A program made the translations under genes and the position numbers. The notes under the pieces were generated by a model. It did not search any database. It worked only from the letters and a program-made list of their open reading frames with translations, and was not told the DNA's origin. A stretch of 35,785 nt of DNA from Dehalococcoidia bacterium (lineage in GTDB: Bacteria > Chloroflexota > Dehalococcoidia > GIF9 > UBA5629). The stretch spans positions 1 through 35,785 of the forward strand of contig JAQUQM010000009.1 of the NCBI GenBank assembly GCA_028716085.1, in the 5' to 3' direction. Shown one piece after another: positions 1 to 8,843 of this stretch; position 1 is the stretch's first letter; each line of letters opens with the position of its first letter.

Positions 1-538
1 TTTCATCTATAGAATACGGTTTGGAAACTTTAACAGGCACCGGAATTTTGTATTTGTGGGCATATTCTATGGTTGCTTCCCTGGTCATTCCCCATTCTCT
101 TGCCGGGGCAATGATCTTTAACCCGGGTCCAAGGGCAAAAACGCTCACATCGAAGCGCACCTGGTCATTACCTTTGCCTGTAGAGCCGTGAGCAACAGCA
201 ACGGCTCCCTCTTTCTGAGCAGTTTCAACAAGCAACTTGGCTATCAGGGGACGCCCCAACGCCGTCGCTAGAGGGTACTGCCCTTCATATAGAGCATCGG
301 CTTTGAGCGCACGGAAAACATAATCATTGATAAAGGTTGCCTTGGCATCCACCGCAATAGCCTTTACTGCACCCACTTTCTCGGCTTTCTTTAAAATGCC
401 GGAGACATCTGCAACACCACCGATATTCACAGTCAGGGCAATCACATCCATATTGTATTTCTCAGCCAGCCACTTGATGGCTACCGAGGTATCCAATCCG
501 CCGCTGTACGCAAGAACAACTTTGCCTTTGCGAGCCAT
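1..538 (-). CDS. argG: Argininosuccinate synthase, N-terminal part (cut by window edge)
   Basis: Joins citrulline and aspartate with ATP to form argininosuccinate, the penultimate step of arginine synthesis in the cytoplasm. The first 179 residues are visible. They begin MARKGKVVLAYSGGLDTS, with the N-type ATP-pyrophosphatase loop SGGLDTS at about residues 12-18, followed by the family segment AHGSTGKGNDQVRF that binds citrulline and aspartate. The ATG at 536-538 is the natural start because it sits directly before this family N-terminus, 2 bases after the argD stop. The gene is the last visible member of the argJ-argB-argD-argG run and is probably cotranscribed with it. The C-terminal half lies outside the window. 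Identification is secure from the motifs. Confidence 0.96.
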   Translation of the reverse strand, partial: MARKGKVVLAYSGGLDTSVAIKWLAEKYNMDVIALTVNIGGVADVSGILKKAEKVGAVKAIAVDAKATFINDYVFRALKADALYEGQYPLATALGRPLIAKLLVETAQKEGAVAVAHGSTGKGNDQVRFDVSVFALGPGLKIIAPAREWGMTREATIEYAHKYKIPVPVKVSKPYSIDE

Positions 539-540
539 AG

Positions 541-1737
541 TTATTTCCTCTCTTTCAAAACTTTATCGAGTATTTCCACTGCCTTATCCACATCGTTGTC
601 AGTGGCAATTAGTGGAGGAATAAAGCGAAGTGAATTCGGTTTTACATTATTAACCAGTAATCCTGCCTCCAGGCATTTCAACATGACATCTTCTGAAATA
701 TCCGCATTGAAACCGATCGCCAGCAGCAGGCCTTTGCCCCGCACTTCATTTATGCAATCGTATTTTGCAGCCAGCTTCTTCAATTTATCTACGAAGTATT
801 GGCCTACAACTTTTACATGGTTGGAGATATTATTTTCAATAACGTAATTAAGGACAGCAACAGCAACAGAGCACACCAGCGGGTTGCCACCGAAAGTAGT
901 TCCATGCTCCCCCGGCTTGAAAACCGTGACGTTCTCCTTGGAAAGAAAAGCTCCTATAGGTACGCCGCCGCCAAGGCCCTTGGCCAGTGTCATGATATCG
1001 GGTTCTATGCCATATTGCTCATAGGCAAACAAAGTCCCGGTCCGTCCGATACCTGTTTGCACCTCGTCAAGTATCAGTAATATGCCCTTCTCATTGCACC
1101 AGTCTCGGACTTTCTTTAAATAGTCATCATCAGGTACGTTTACACCACCCTCTCCCTGAATGGGTTCGAGCATAATAGCGCAGGTTAACTCATCTGTAGC
1201 CGCTTTGATAGCCGAAATATTGCTGTAGTCAACGTTTACAAACCCGTTTGGAAGCGGAATATACGGTTCCTGGAATTTAGCCTGACCGGTAGCCGCGGTT
1301 GTAGCCAACGTTCTGCCATGAAAGGATTCATGAGTCGTGATAACCTTATATGCCCCGTTGAGCTTAAGCTTTCCATAGCGTCGGGCAAGCTTTATCGCGC
1401 CCTCGTTGGCCTCAGCGCCACTGTTACAGATAAAAACTCTATCCAGGCAACTGGTCTTAACCAGTAGTTCTGCCAGCTGTGTTTGAGGAACAGTATAAAA
1501 CAAGTTGGATGTCTGGATCAGAGTATTCGCCTGCTCTGTAAGAGCCTCGACTACTACCGGATGGCAATGACCCAGGCAGTTAACAGCCAGGCCTGCAAAG
1601 AAGTCCAGGTATTCCTTACCGTTCGAGTCCCACACTTTCATACCGCTTCCGCGGACAAGCGTCACCGGCAAACGTTTAAAGGTCTGCATATATACTTTTT
1701 TTTCTAGTTCCGGCCAGTTAACATTAGATGCTGACAA
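541..1737 (-). CDS. argD: Acetylornithine aminotransferase
   Basis: PLP enzyme converting N-acetylglutamate semialdehyde to N-acetylornithine with glutamate as donor. It is a class III aminotransferase. Visible marks are NSGAEANEGAIKLAR for phosphate and cofactor binding, the LDEVQTGIGRTG stretch with the PLP-contacting Asp, and the Schiff-base Lys in LAKGLGGGVP. The open frame extends up to an ATG at 1782, but neither that ATG nor the one at 1770 has a Shine-Dalgarno. It would also overlap argB by 59 bases. I prefer the TTG at 1735-1737, which has a purine-rich AAGGAAAAGG about 8 bases upstream and a 14-base overlap with argB; this choice is inference. The product is then about 398 residues, normal for ArgD. 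A second role as succinyldiaminopimelate aminotransferase is possible for this family. Confidence 0.93.
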   Translation of the reverse strand: MSASNVNWPELEKKVYMQTFKRLPVTLVRGSGMKVWDSNGKEYLDFFAGLAVNCLGHCHPVVVEALTEQANTLIQTSNLFYTVPQTQLAELLVKTSCLDRVFICNSGAEANEGAIKLARRYGKLKLNGAYKVITTHESFHGRTLATTAATGQAKFQEPYIPLPNGFVNVDYSNISAIKAATDELTCAIMLEPIQGEGGVNVPDDDYLKKVRDWCNEKGILLILDEVQTGIGRTGTLFAYEQYGIEPDIMTLAKGLGGGVPIGAFLSKENVTVFKPGEHGTTFGGNPLVCSVAVAVLNYVIENNISNHVKVVGQYFVDKLKKLAAKYDCINEVRGKGLLLAIGFNADISEDVMLKCLEAGLLVNNVKPNSLRFIPPLIATDNDVDKAVEILDKVLKERK

Positions 1738-2515
1738 TTGTTGTACCTTTTCCTTTTCCTTCAATTTCATCGATAAGCGCATGAGGAACCCTGCCGTCGG
1801 TTATACGTGTCAGAGACACCCTTTTAGCTGCGATGATGCCTGCCTCCAGCTTGGCCACCATCCCTCCGGAAGCAGCACCTGAGTTGATCATAGATTTGGC
1901 AGTGTTAGAATCAATATGTGCAATCACTTGCTTCGACCCGTCATAGATACCCGGGACATCGGTCAAAAATATAAGCTTCCGCGCGTTTAATGCCGCGGCT
2001 ATCTCCGCTGCGATGGTATCGCCATTGACATTTAACAAATTAGTTTCCTCTCGGCCGTCTAAATTTGCGTTCATACATATGGGCGCCACCACGGGAATGT
2101 ATCCGTAGTTAAGCAATAATTTCAGGAGTCTTGTATCTACGGTCAACTGTTCCGCAGTAAGACCCAATTCGGGATTTATATTCTTACCAAGCACAATTGC
2201 GCCATCCGCGCCGCTCAGGCCGATTGCCCTGCCTCCCAGCCGATTGATTTCCGATACAAGTTCCTTGTTAACCATCCCCGCCAGGACCGCTGTAACAACC
2301 TTTAGAGTATCCTCATCGGTTACTCTGAGCCCGTGAACAAAGCGAGTTGATATATTTAGTTTCCCCAACCAGTCTGTGACAGTGTTCCCGCCGCCATGGA
2401 TGACAACAAGCGGCACTTTCTTTTTTTGTAGCAAGACCAGGTCTTCGAAGGTAGTATCGTTTTGCCCCAGGGTACTGCCGCCGATTTTTACAACTATTAT
2501 TTTTGATTTAGACAT
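1724..2515 (-). CDS. argB: N-acetylglutamate kinase
   Basis: Phosphorylates N-acetyl-L-glutamate with ATP, the second step of arginine synthesis. It is an amino-acid-kinase fold protein of 263 residues, the usual ArgB length. The N-terminal KIGGSTLG supplies the ATP phosphate-binding Lys and Gly residues. HGGGNTVTDW and GLRVTD bind substrate, and the C-terminal part holds VNGDTIAAEIA and FLTDVPGIYDG. The frame opens with TTG at 2518 directly before ATG at 2513-2515; the ATG is taken as the start. It lies 3 bases after the argJ stop and its 3' end overlaps argD, so the genes are translationally coupled. I cannot tell from sequence alone whether arginine inhibits it. Confidence 0.95.
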   Translation of the reverse strand: MSKSKIIVVKIGGSTLGQNDTTFEDLVLLQKKKVPLVVIHGGGNTVTDWLGKLNISTRFVHGLRVTDEDTLKVVTAVLAGMVNKELVSEINRLGGRAIGLSGADGAIVLGKNINPELGLTAEQLTVDTRLLKLLLNYGYIPVVAPICMNANLDGREETNLLNVNGDTIAAEIAAALNARKLIFLTDVPGIYDGSKQVIAHIDSNTAKSMINSGAASGGMVAKLEAGIIAAKRVSLTRITDGRVPHALIDEIEGKGKGTTIVSI

Positions 2516-2518
2516 CAA

Positions 2519-3718
2519 TCAACTCGTATAGTCGCTATTTATAGTAACATACTCTTCCGAAAGGTCACACCCCCATGAGGTAGCTTTTCCCCTGCCAATA
2601 TTGAGGCAGACCTTGATTAACACTTTGTCCGTGTTCAGACGCTTGCTCAGCATATTTTTATCCATAGCCAGCGGCAGGCCGTTCTTCATTACAGCAATAT
2701 TCTGCAGATAGACTTCCAGATTGTCCTCCAGCATATGCGCACCACTTCTGCCCAGCGCCGCCACAATCCGTCCCCAGTTGGGATCATTGCCGTGAATAGC
2801 CGCTTTTACCAGTGAAGACCCGGCGATATTTCTGGCTATCTTTCTCGCTTCGGCAACATTTCTGGCTCCTTCGATATCAACCTGAATAGCTTTTGTGGCA
2901 CCCTCGCCATCGGCAGCTATACTGCAAGCGAGGTATTGACATACCCGGTTCAGCGCTTCCTGAAAAACTCTGCCATTTGTGGAGTTAAGTTCTTCATTGG
3001 CCGCTGCACCGTTAGCCATGATCGATAACATGTCATTAGTGCTGGTATCGCCGTCAACCGTGATCATATTAAAGCTGGCATCTGCCGCTTTTTTCAATGC
3101 TTTGCGCAGGAAATCTCTTTCTACAAGGGCATCGGTCGTCAGGAAACAAAGCAGTGTGGCCATATCGGGATGGATCATACCTGCCCCCTTGGCTATGCCA
3201 CCGATCGTGTATTTGCCTGTACTATCCTCTACAAGCAAGGCAATTTCCTTTGGTCTGGTATCGGTGGTCATTATCGCCGCAGCCAATGCATGACCTCCAT
3301 CTGGCGACAGCTTAAGTTTTTCAATCCCATGCTTCATTTTTCCCATAGGCATATGGGTGCCGATAACTCCGGTACTGGCTACCAGAACTTGCTCACGCGG
3401 GATGCCCAACTTATCAGAAACCAGCTTTGTAGTTTCAATAGCATTGCTCATACCAGTATCACCGGTACATGCGTTGGCACAGCCGGAGTTGACTGCAACC
3501 GCTCTGACCTTGCCATCTTGAACATGTTTCATGGATAAGATAACAGGAGCTGCCTGTACCCTGTTATTGGTAAAAACAGCCGCAGAGATACAGGGCCGTT
3601 CGGAAAACAAAATTCCGACATCCAGTCTCCCATCATACTTGATGCCGGCCTCAACAGCGCCGGCCAGGAAACCCTGCGGAGATGTGACTGTCCCCTGTAT
3701 AATCTCGGTTATCTTCAT
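2519..3718 (-). CDS. argJ: Glutamate N-acetyltransferase / ornithine acetyltransferase
   Basis: Transfers the acetyl group from N-acetylornithine to glutamate, recycling acetyl and bypassing the need for a deacetylase. Some ArgJ proteins are bifunctional and also use acetyl-CoA. The 399-residue proenzyme carries the self-cleavage region KGAGMIHPDMATLLCFLTTD, where the Thr after Met-Ala becomes the N-terminal nucleophile of the beta chain. HGNDPNWGRI near the C-terminus is another family signature. No argA or argE is visible nearby, which fits the cyclic pathway. No Shine-Dalgarno precedes the ATG at 3716-3718. A TGGTATATT element about 20 bases upstream could be an extended -10 promoter, but that is weak. 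Confidence 0.96.
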   Translation of the reverse strand: MKITEIIQGTVTSPQGFLAGAVEAGIKYDGRLDVGILFSERPCISAAVFTNNRVQAAPVILSMKHVQDGKVRAVAVNSGCANACTGDTGMSNAIETTKLVSDKLGIPREQVLVASTGVIGTHMPMGKMKHGIEKLKLSPDGGHALAAAIMTTDTRPKEIALLVEDSTGKYTIGGIAKGAGMIHPDMATLLCFLTTDALVERDFLRKALKKAADASFNMITVDGDTSTNDMLSIMANGAAANEELNSTNGRVFQEALNRVCQYLACSIAADGEGATKAIQVDIEGARNVAEARKIARNIAGSSLVKAAIHGNDPNWGRIVAALGRSGAHMLEDNLEVYLQNIAVMKNGLPLAMDKNMLSKRLNTDKVLIKVCLNIGRGKATSWGCDLSEEYVTINSDYTS

Positions 3719-3794
3719 ATCAGTAAAGCAGAAAATATACCACTTTTTGAGAGATACCGCTACTTTTTAAGCCTTACCGCAGGTATATAACCTG

Positions 3795-6383
3795 CTATTC
3801 TGCATTACGTTTTGCTCTTTTTTTTAGCTCATACAGCTTATTAATCGCATCGATGGGAGTCATTTCATCGATATTAAGTGTATTAATTTCCTGCTCTATT
3901 TCGGACTGCTTGCCGAATATTGAAAGTTGCAGTGATTGATTGTCCGCCTTGTTTTTAATCTCCCCTTTTTTATTCTGATTTCTCTCCAGATCATCAAGTA
4001 TCTCTTCCGACCGGTGAACAACAGCTCTGGGCAATCCGGCAAGCTGCGCTACATGGATACCGTAGCTTTTATCCGCACCGCCATGTATGACTTTGCGCAG
4101 GAAAATCACCTTCCCTTTCTCTTCAGTAACGGCAACATTAAAATTCTTCACTCTGGGCAGTAACGTTGCCAGCTCTATTAATTCGTGGTAATGCGTGGCA
4201 AAAAGCGTCTTCGCTCTCAATTTAGTATTATTATGAATATATTCCACTACCGCCCAGGCGATGGAAAGACCATCGTAAGTGCTGGTGCCTCTTCCCACTT
4301 CATCAAGTATCAGCAGGGATTTGGCAGTGGCATTGTTTAATATATTGGCCACCTCAATCATCTCAACCATAAAAGTAGATTGCCCCGCTGCAATATCTTC
4401 CTGTGCGCCAATACGTGTAAATATGCGGTCAACAATGCCAATGACAGCCGAATCGGCGGGAACGAAACTACCAATCTGCGCCAGCAATACAATAAGGGCA
4501 ACCTGTTTAAGATATGTAGATTTACCGGCCATATTTGGGCCGGTAAGCACAATAAGCTGCGTATCTTTGTTAGCCAGATACGTGTCGTTGGGAACAAAGA
4601 TTCCTTTGCCCAGCGCATTCTCCACCACCGGATGTCTTCCACCCCTGATAACAATAGCGTCTTCCTCGTTTAATTCAGGCCGGACATAGCCATTTCTGGT
4701 AGCTATCTCGGCCAATCCTGAAAAGACATCGATATTAGCTACGGCTGCAGAAGTAGCCAGTGTTCTCTCCCCGGAGAGTGCGATCTGCTGGCATACCTGG
4801 TTAAAAAGAGATTTCTCAAGCTCGACCATCCTTTCCTGTGCGTTTAAAATAAGTGATTCATATTCTTTCAACTGCGGAGTGTAATATCGTTCTCCGTTGG
4901 CTAATGTCTGCCTGCGTATATAATCCTGCGGCACGAGGTTGAGGTTTGCCTGTGACACTTCAATGTAATATCCGAATACCCTGTTGTAGCCAAGCTTCAG
5001 GGATTTAATTCCTGTACGTTCCCTTTCCTGTTTTTCCAGGCCGGCCAAAAATTGCCTGGCATCCATGGCAATGAGCCGGACCTTGTCAAGCTCCTCAGCA
5101 AAACCCTGCCTGATAATACCGCCATGGTCGAAATTGGCAGCCGGTTTATCCGAGATGGATCGAGAGATCAATTCAACCACCTCGGGACAACGCTTCAATT
5201 CACAAAGCAACTGTTCCGGCGCTTTGTTTGCAGTCATGGCTGAATAGATACCGTCCACCTTTTCCAGGCTTGATTTCAGGGCGATAAGGTCTCGAGGTGT
5301 GGCAGTATTGCTTCGAATGCGGTTTATCACCCTTTCCATATCGGAAATGTCGGCCAGTAACACCGTTATGGAACTGCGAACCAGTGTATTCTGGTAAAAC
5401 CATTCGACGGAATCCAACCTTAAGTTGAGCTCGTTCACATTAAGCAAAGGCTGGCCTAAAAATCTTTTCAACAAGCGGCCGCCCATGGCAGTTTTAGTCA
5501 GGTCAATCACAGCCAGCAGGGAATCAGATGGATTGCCCCAGCGCAAGTTGTTGAAAAGCTCCAGATTGCGGCAGGTATGCATATCCAATGTCATAAAGGA
5601 TCCTGTTGAATACGTAGAAAGCCGATTCAATAAACCCAGCGCGATTTTTTGATTTTCTCTGATATAACCCAGGATGGCCCCGGCAGCTCTGATTGCCAGC
5701 GGTAACCTCGCACAGCCGTAACCTTCAAGGGATGATACAGAAAAATGTTCTAACAGCGCTTGAGCCGCAACATCGGCATCAAAAAAATAATCGTCAAATT
5801 GGGTGACATTGCGTATATTGACGCATTCCTTATATTTATCCGATTTGGGAACTATAACCTCGGCGGGATTTAACCGTCCGATTTCATCCGCGACCTGCAA
5901 ATCAGAAATTTGAGTAGTGGCAAATTCACCGGTCGTAATGTCGACGTAGGCTATTCCTGCCTGTCCTTTATTAATAAACAGGCTGACCAGATAATTGTTG
6001 TTTTTCTCGTTGAGAAGCCCTGGTTCAATCACCGTGCCTGGTGTTACAACTCGTATTACGTCCCGATCAACAAGCCCTTTGCCGGGCGGACTCAATTGTT
6101 CACAAATAGCAACTTTATAACCGCGGTTAATTAGCTTTGCAAGGTAATTGTCGAGCGCATGATAAGGAATGCCGGCAAGGGGCACTTTCTGTCCCTTACC
6201 CATTTCCCTGGATGTCAGCACAATTTCAAGTTCTCGGGAAGTTATTCTGGCATCTTCGTCAAACGTCTCATAGAAATCACCCAGCCGGAAAAATACGATG
6301 GTGCCGGGATACCTTTGCTTTATGCGGAGATACTGTTTGCGCAGCGGGGTAACAGTCATATCACGTGTTTGCTTCTTTCCCAT
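3795..6383 (-). CDS. mutS: DNA mismatch repair protein MutS
   Basis: Recognises base mismatches and small loops and recruits MutL. At 862 residues it is a full-length MutS1. The mismatch-reading Phe-x-Glu motif is FYE at residues 37-39 in domain I. The connector, lever and clamp domains fill the middle. The ABC-type ATPase has Walker A GPNMAGKST at 615-623, Walker B LLILDE at 690-695 and the signature region STFMVEM at about 669-675. The C-terminal tail after the helix-turn-helix is short. No clear Shine-Dalgarno precedes the ATG at 6381-6383. The gene sits between a GH57 gene (19-base gap) and argJ (76-base gap), an unusual neighbourhood for mutS, which often accompanies mutL. No mutL is in the window. 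Confidence 0.97.
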   Translation of the reverse strand: MGKKQTRDMTVTPLRKQYLRIKQRYPGTIVFFRLGDFYETFDEDARITSRELEIVLTSREMGKGQKVPLAGIPYHALDNYLAKLINRGYKVAICEQLSPPGKGLVDRDVIRVVTPGTVIEPGLLNEKNNNYLVSLFINKGQAGIAYVDITTGEFATTQISDLQVADEIGRLNPAEVIVPKSDKYKECVNIRNVTQFDDYFFDADVAAQALLEHFSVSSLEGYGCARLPLAIRAAGAILGYIRENQKIALGLLNRLSTYSTGSFMTLDMHTCRNLELFNNLRWGNPSDSLLAVIDLTKTAMGGRLLKRFLGQPLLNVNELNLRLDSVEWFYQNTLVRSSITVLLADISDMERVINRIRSNTATPRDLIALKSSLEKVDGIYSAMTANKAPEQLLCELKRCPEVVELISRSISDKPAANFDHGGIIRQGFAEELDKVRLIAMDARQFLAGLEKQERERTGIKSLKLGYNRVFGYYIEVSQANLNLVPQDYIRRQTLANGERYYTPQLKEYESLILNAQERMVELEKSLFNQVCQQIALSGERTLATSAAVANIDVFSGLAEIATRNGYVRPELNEEDAIVIRGGRHPVVENALGKGIFVPNDTYLANKDTQLIVLTGPNMAGKSTYLKQVALIVLLAQIGSFVPADSAVIGIVDRIFTRIGAQEDIAAGQSTFMVEMIEVANILNNATAKSLLILDEVGRGTSTYDGLSIAWAVVEYIHNNTKLRAKTLFATHYHELIELATLLPRVKNFNVAVTEEKGKVIFLRKVIHGGADKSYGIHVAQLAGLPRAVVHRSEEILDDLERNQNKKGEIKNKADNQSLQLSIFGKQSEIEQEINTLNIDEMTPIDAINKLYELKKRAKRNAE

Positions 6384-6402
6384 TTAAGTACAAAAAAGCA
6401 GT

Positions 6403-8541
6403 TTACTTATTTATATTCCAGGAATAACTGAATTTGAATATTTGCCCCGGTTCCATATGTAGCGGCAATAATAAAACCACGCAACTGCACTGGTAAATTT
6501 TTTCAATGCCTCCCTCGGAATTAGAAACAGTTTCAACAGGGAACCGCCACACAGTTAAAGGTCTGTTGACATTCAGCTCTACCTCTATGCCAAGCTGCCT
6601 GTTCCCCATTATCAAGCAACTGCAATTATCAAACTTGCCTTGTGAGTCCAGGCTGGTTTCATCCATTACAGAACCGGGCAGGCGGTAATAAGCATTGCTG
6701 TTATGCCCGCCTCCGAGAAGATTAATATTCCATTCATTGCCGAAGATTATATCGATGAGAGTACTACCTGTGTTTGTGAACCGATAGTCGAACTGTAGCT
6801 TCTCATTTTGATTGGACAGAACGATTGATTTTTCCAGGAGCAAATCACCAGTTTCCCTGTCAGAATTCACTGCCGCATGCCGTTTCATTTTCACATTTAG
6901 CTCAGGCCCTTTATTTTCAACCTGCACGTCATATACTTTGCCCGCGAACTGGCCGAACTCAACGTATTGATTTGTCTCCAGTTTTTCGAGCGTTGTCTCC
7001 CTGCTAAAAAAACGATCGATCAAACTGCTTCTCGGCAAATTATCGTATATCAGATATTCCGTAAAGTCGCTATCTTTAACTCTGATCTTATCGTGAATGC
7101 TGGCAATTTCTTTGTCATCCGCTGAATTGTAACTTTTGTTGTCCTTTTGCAGGATAGCTTTGTGATATGCTTCCGGTTTTCTCGATAATGAGCACAGCAG
7201 GTTATATGCAGGGTTGCGCAAATCCCATTCAAAAATACTGCCTCCCTCTTCAGCGCTTAAATACAGATTAAAATTACGGCCCTCAATTAATATTTCCTGC
7301 CTGCCGTCACCGTCAAAATCGGTCTGCTGCCAGTTAAAGCCCCTGCCAAAACTATGCAAGATTTTATCCGCCTTATTCTCCGCTTGAATAAGGTGCGTAT
7401 AAGTTATTGCCCTGATATCAGTTAAATAAATACCACCGAAAACACCGTGCCAGTATGGGCAGTTACACTGTGACTTCCACAACTCATCAAGTCCGCAATC
7501 AGATTTGTGGCGGGAACGCGCACGATAAACCTTATCGTGAACATACAGCATCTTTTTGTGCATGCGGTTTATCTCCGGGTATTTCACAAGGAAATTACGC
7601 CAGAATCCGCAATATAAAAATTGTTTTATCTCCGAATCCTGCTCTTCATCCAATCTATGTTTTAACTTGGAATATGCCCAGGATTTCTCAGCCGGCAAGG
7701 ACCATTCCATCATCTCGTCATACGATGCGCAGGGCAGATAAATCCTTCCCGCCGGAGAGTGAGACCGGGCATATTCACCGAGTTTCGTTACATGCAACCA
7801 GTCCAGGTTGTCTTCAACGGCATTAAAAAAGTCCTCAACCCAGCCTTTCTCCCAGCAATGCTCATATGTCTCCGGCCAGATACCGAATTTCTCTCCGTCA
7901 TCTCCCAGCACAGCTATTCTATCCTGCGATTCTGAAGCTTCTTTCATAAAATATTCGATCAAGTTTGTCACCCTGTGCCACGGGATGGCATAACGCAGAT
8001 ATTTGCTGATGGGAAATATTTTGATGTAGGTACCCTGCTCCTCGGTATTGAAATAACCGAACAGGTCCTCGTCATTCATACCCACCATCTTAAAAGCAGT
8101 GTCATCGATGAGCGTCCACTTTACTCCCGCTTCCGACAATACCCTAACGAGTGAAGGTTCCCAGACACGCTCGGACAGCCACATTCCATCCGGTTTACAG
8201 CCAAATTCCTCATTGACAAAGACACTCATTTTTTCTATCTGGCCTGCTTTATCCGCATCTGGAATTGCCGGCAATATCGGCTCATAATAGCCCCCACCCA
8301 GAATTTCTATCTGCCCTCTGTGCAACAACATTTTAAGCAAAATAAAAAATTCAGGATGTTTTTGTTGAAGCCAGTCAAACAGGCATCCGCTGTAATGAAG
8401 GGACATGTTAATCCGGGGGTGTTTTTCCAGCGCTTCCAGCATAGGCAAATACGCCTGCTTAAAAGCGTCTTCAAAAACCCAGGGAAAATTGCCCAGCGGT
8501 TGGTGATTGTGGATGGCCAGTCCGAGGTATATCTGTTTCAA
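6403..8541 (-). CDS. GH57 4-alpha-glucanotransferase-type enzyme
   Basis: Predicted to cleave and transfer alpha-1,4-glucan segments, acting with the neighbouring glycogen enzymes. The GH57 barrel occupies roughly the first 300 residues. It contains HNHQP at 11-15, GGGYYEPIL at 82-90, the nucleophile Glu124 in WLSERVWEP and the acid/base Asp214 in GDDGEKFG. These positions match the archaeal Thermococcus 4-alpha-glucanotransferase (E123, D214), as does the 712-residue length. The C-terminal half (about 400-712) fits the beta-sandwich DUF1925/DUF1926 domains of that type. Translation appears to start at TTG 8539-8541, since the next residues KQIYLGLAIHNHQP are the usual family N-terminus. An alternative activity is alpha-amylase, which some members were first named. 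No signal peptide is seen, so it should be cytoplasmic. Confidence 0.9.
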   Translation of the reverse strand: MKQIYLGLAIHNHQPLGNFPWVFEDAFKQAYLPMLEALEKHPRINMSLHYSGCLFDWLQQKHPEFFILLKMLLHRGQIEILGGGYYEPILPAIPDADKAGQIEKMSVFVNEEFGCKPDGMWLSERVWEPSLVRVLSEAGVKWTLIDDTAFKMVGMNDEDLFGYFNTEEQGTYIKIFPISKYLRYAIPWHRVTNLIEYFMKEASESQDRIAVLGDDGEKFGIWPETYEHCWEKGWVEDFFNAVEDNLDWLHVTKLGEYARSHSPAGRIYLPCASYDEMMEWSLPAEKSWAYSKLKHRLDEEQDSEIKQFLYCGFWRNFLVKYPEINRMHKKMLYVHDKVYRARSRHKSDCGLDELWKSQCNCPYWHGVFGGIYLTDIRAITYTHLIQAENKADKILHSFGRGFNWQQTDFDGDGRQEILIEGRNFNLYLSAEEGGSIFEWDLRNPAYNLLCSLSRKPEAYHKAILQKDNKSYNSADDKEIASIHDKIRVKDSDFTEYLIYDNLPRSSLIDRFFSRETTLEKLETNQYVEFGQFAGKVYDVQVENKGPELNVKMKRHAAVNSDRETGDLLLEKSIVLSNQNEKLQFDYRFTNTGSTLIDIIFGNEWNINLLGGGHNSNAYYRLPGSVMDETSLDSQGKFDNCSCLIMGNRQLGIEVELNVNRPLTVWRFPVETVSNSEGGIEKIYQCSCVVLLLPLHMEPGQIFKFSYSWNINK

Positions 8542-8575
8542 GGAATTATCCGTCCAAATGCAGTTCAGGTCAGAT

Positions 8576-8797
8576 TTATGTCTTCTTTATCTTATCAACC
8601 GTCGTCCGTAAGACGACTCTATCGCCCATTTTATCTATATCAGATATTGGAATAGTCAGTTTTTTTATAAATCCTGCTTTCACTATAATGCCTGATACAA
8701 CCCATTTTTTTTCATCGATTTCAACATCTTTAATATATCCAACGATTTTAGCATCTGCATCAATGACCTCTTTGCCGAACAGTTCCTTAACCTTCAT
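8576..8797 (-). CDS. PRC-barrel domain mini-protein
   Basis: A 73-residue protein consisting of one PRC-barrel-like domain: MKVKELFGKEVIDADAK, then a KDVEID strand and a hydrophobic beta-rich remainder. The frame runs on to an upstream ATG, but ATG 8795-8797 has a strong AAGGAGGG Shine-Dalgarno 8 bases before it and is chosen. PRC-barrels occur as small RNA- or protein-binding modules (as in RimM) and as stand-alone proteins of unknown role in archaea and Chloroflexota-like bacteria. It lies between two GH57 genes and is probably cotranscribed with them. It is a clear paralogue of the protein at 15035, sharing the LxGKEVI opening and the same length and layout. The function is not known. Confidence 0.85.
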   Translation of the reverse strand: MKVKELFGKEVIDADAKIVGYIKDVEIDEKKWVVSGIIVKAGFIKKLTIPISDIDKMGDRVVLRTTVDKIKKT

Positions 8798-8843
8798 ATG
8801 CCAATCCCTCCTTGATCCGGTACAGATAATCAAACCAAACTGA

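Noticed and set aside
3779-3795. GCAGGT-ATATA-ACCTGC hairpin at the 3' end of mutS
   Set aside because: It has a 6-bp stem overlapping the mutS stop with no T-run after it on the minus strand, so it is not a convincing terminator.
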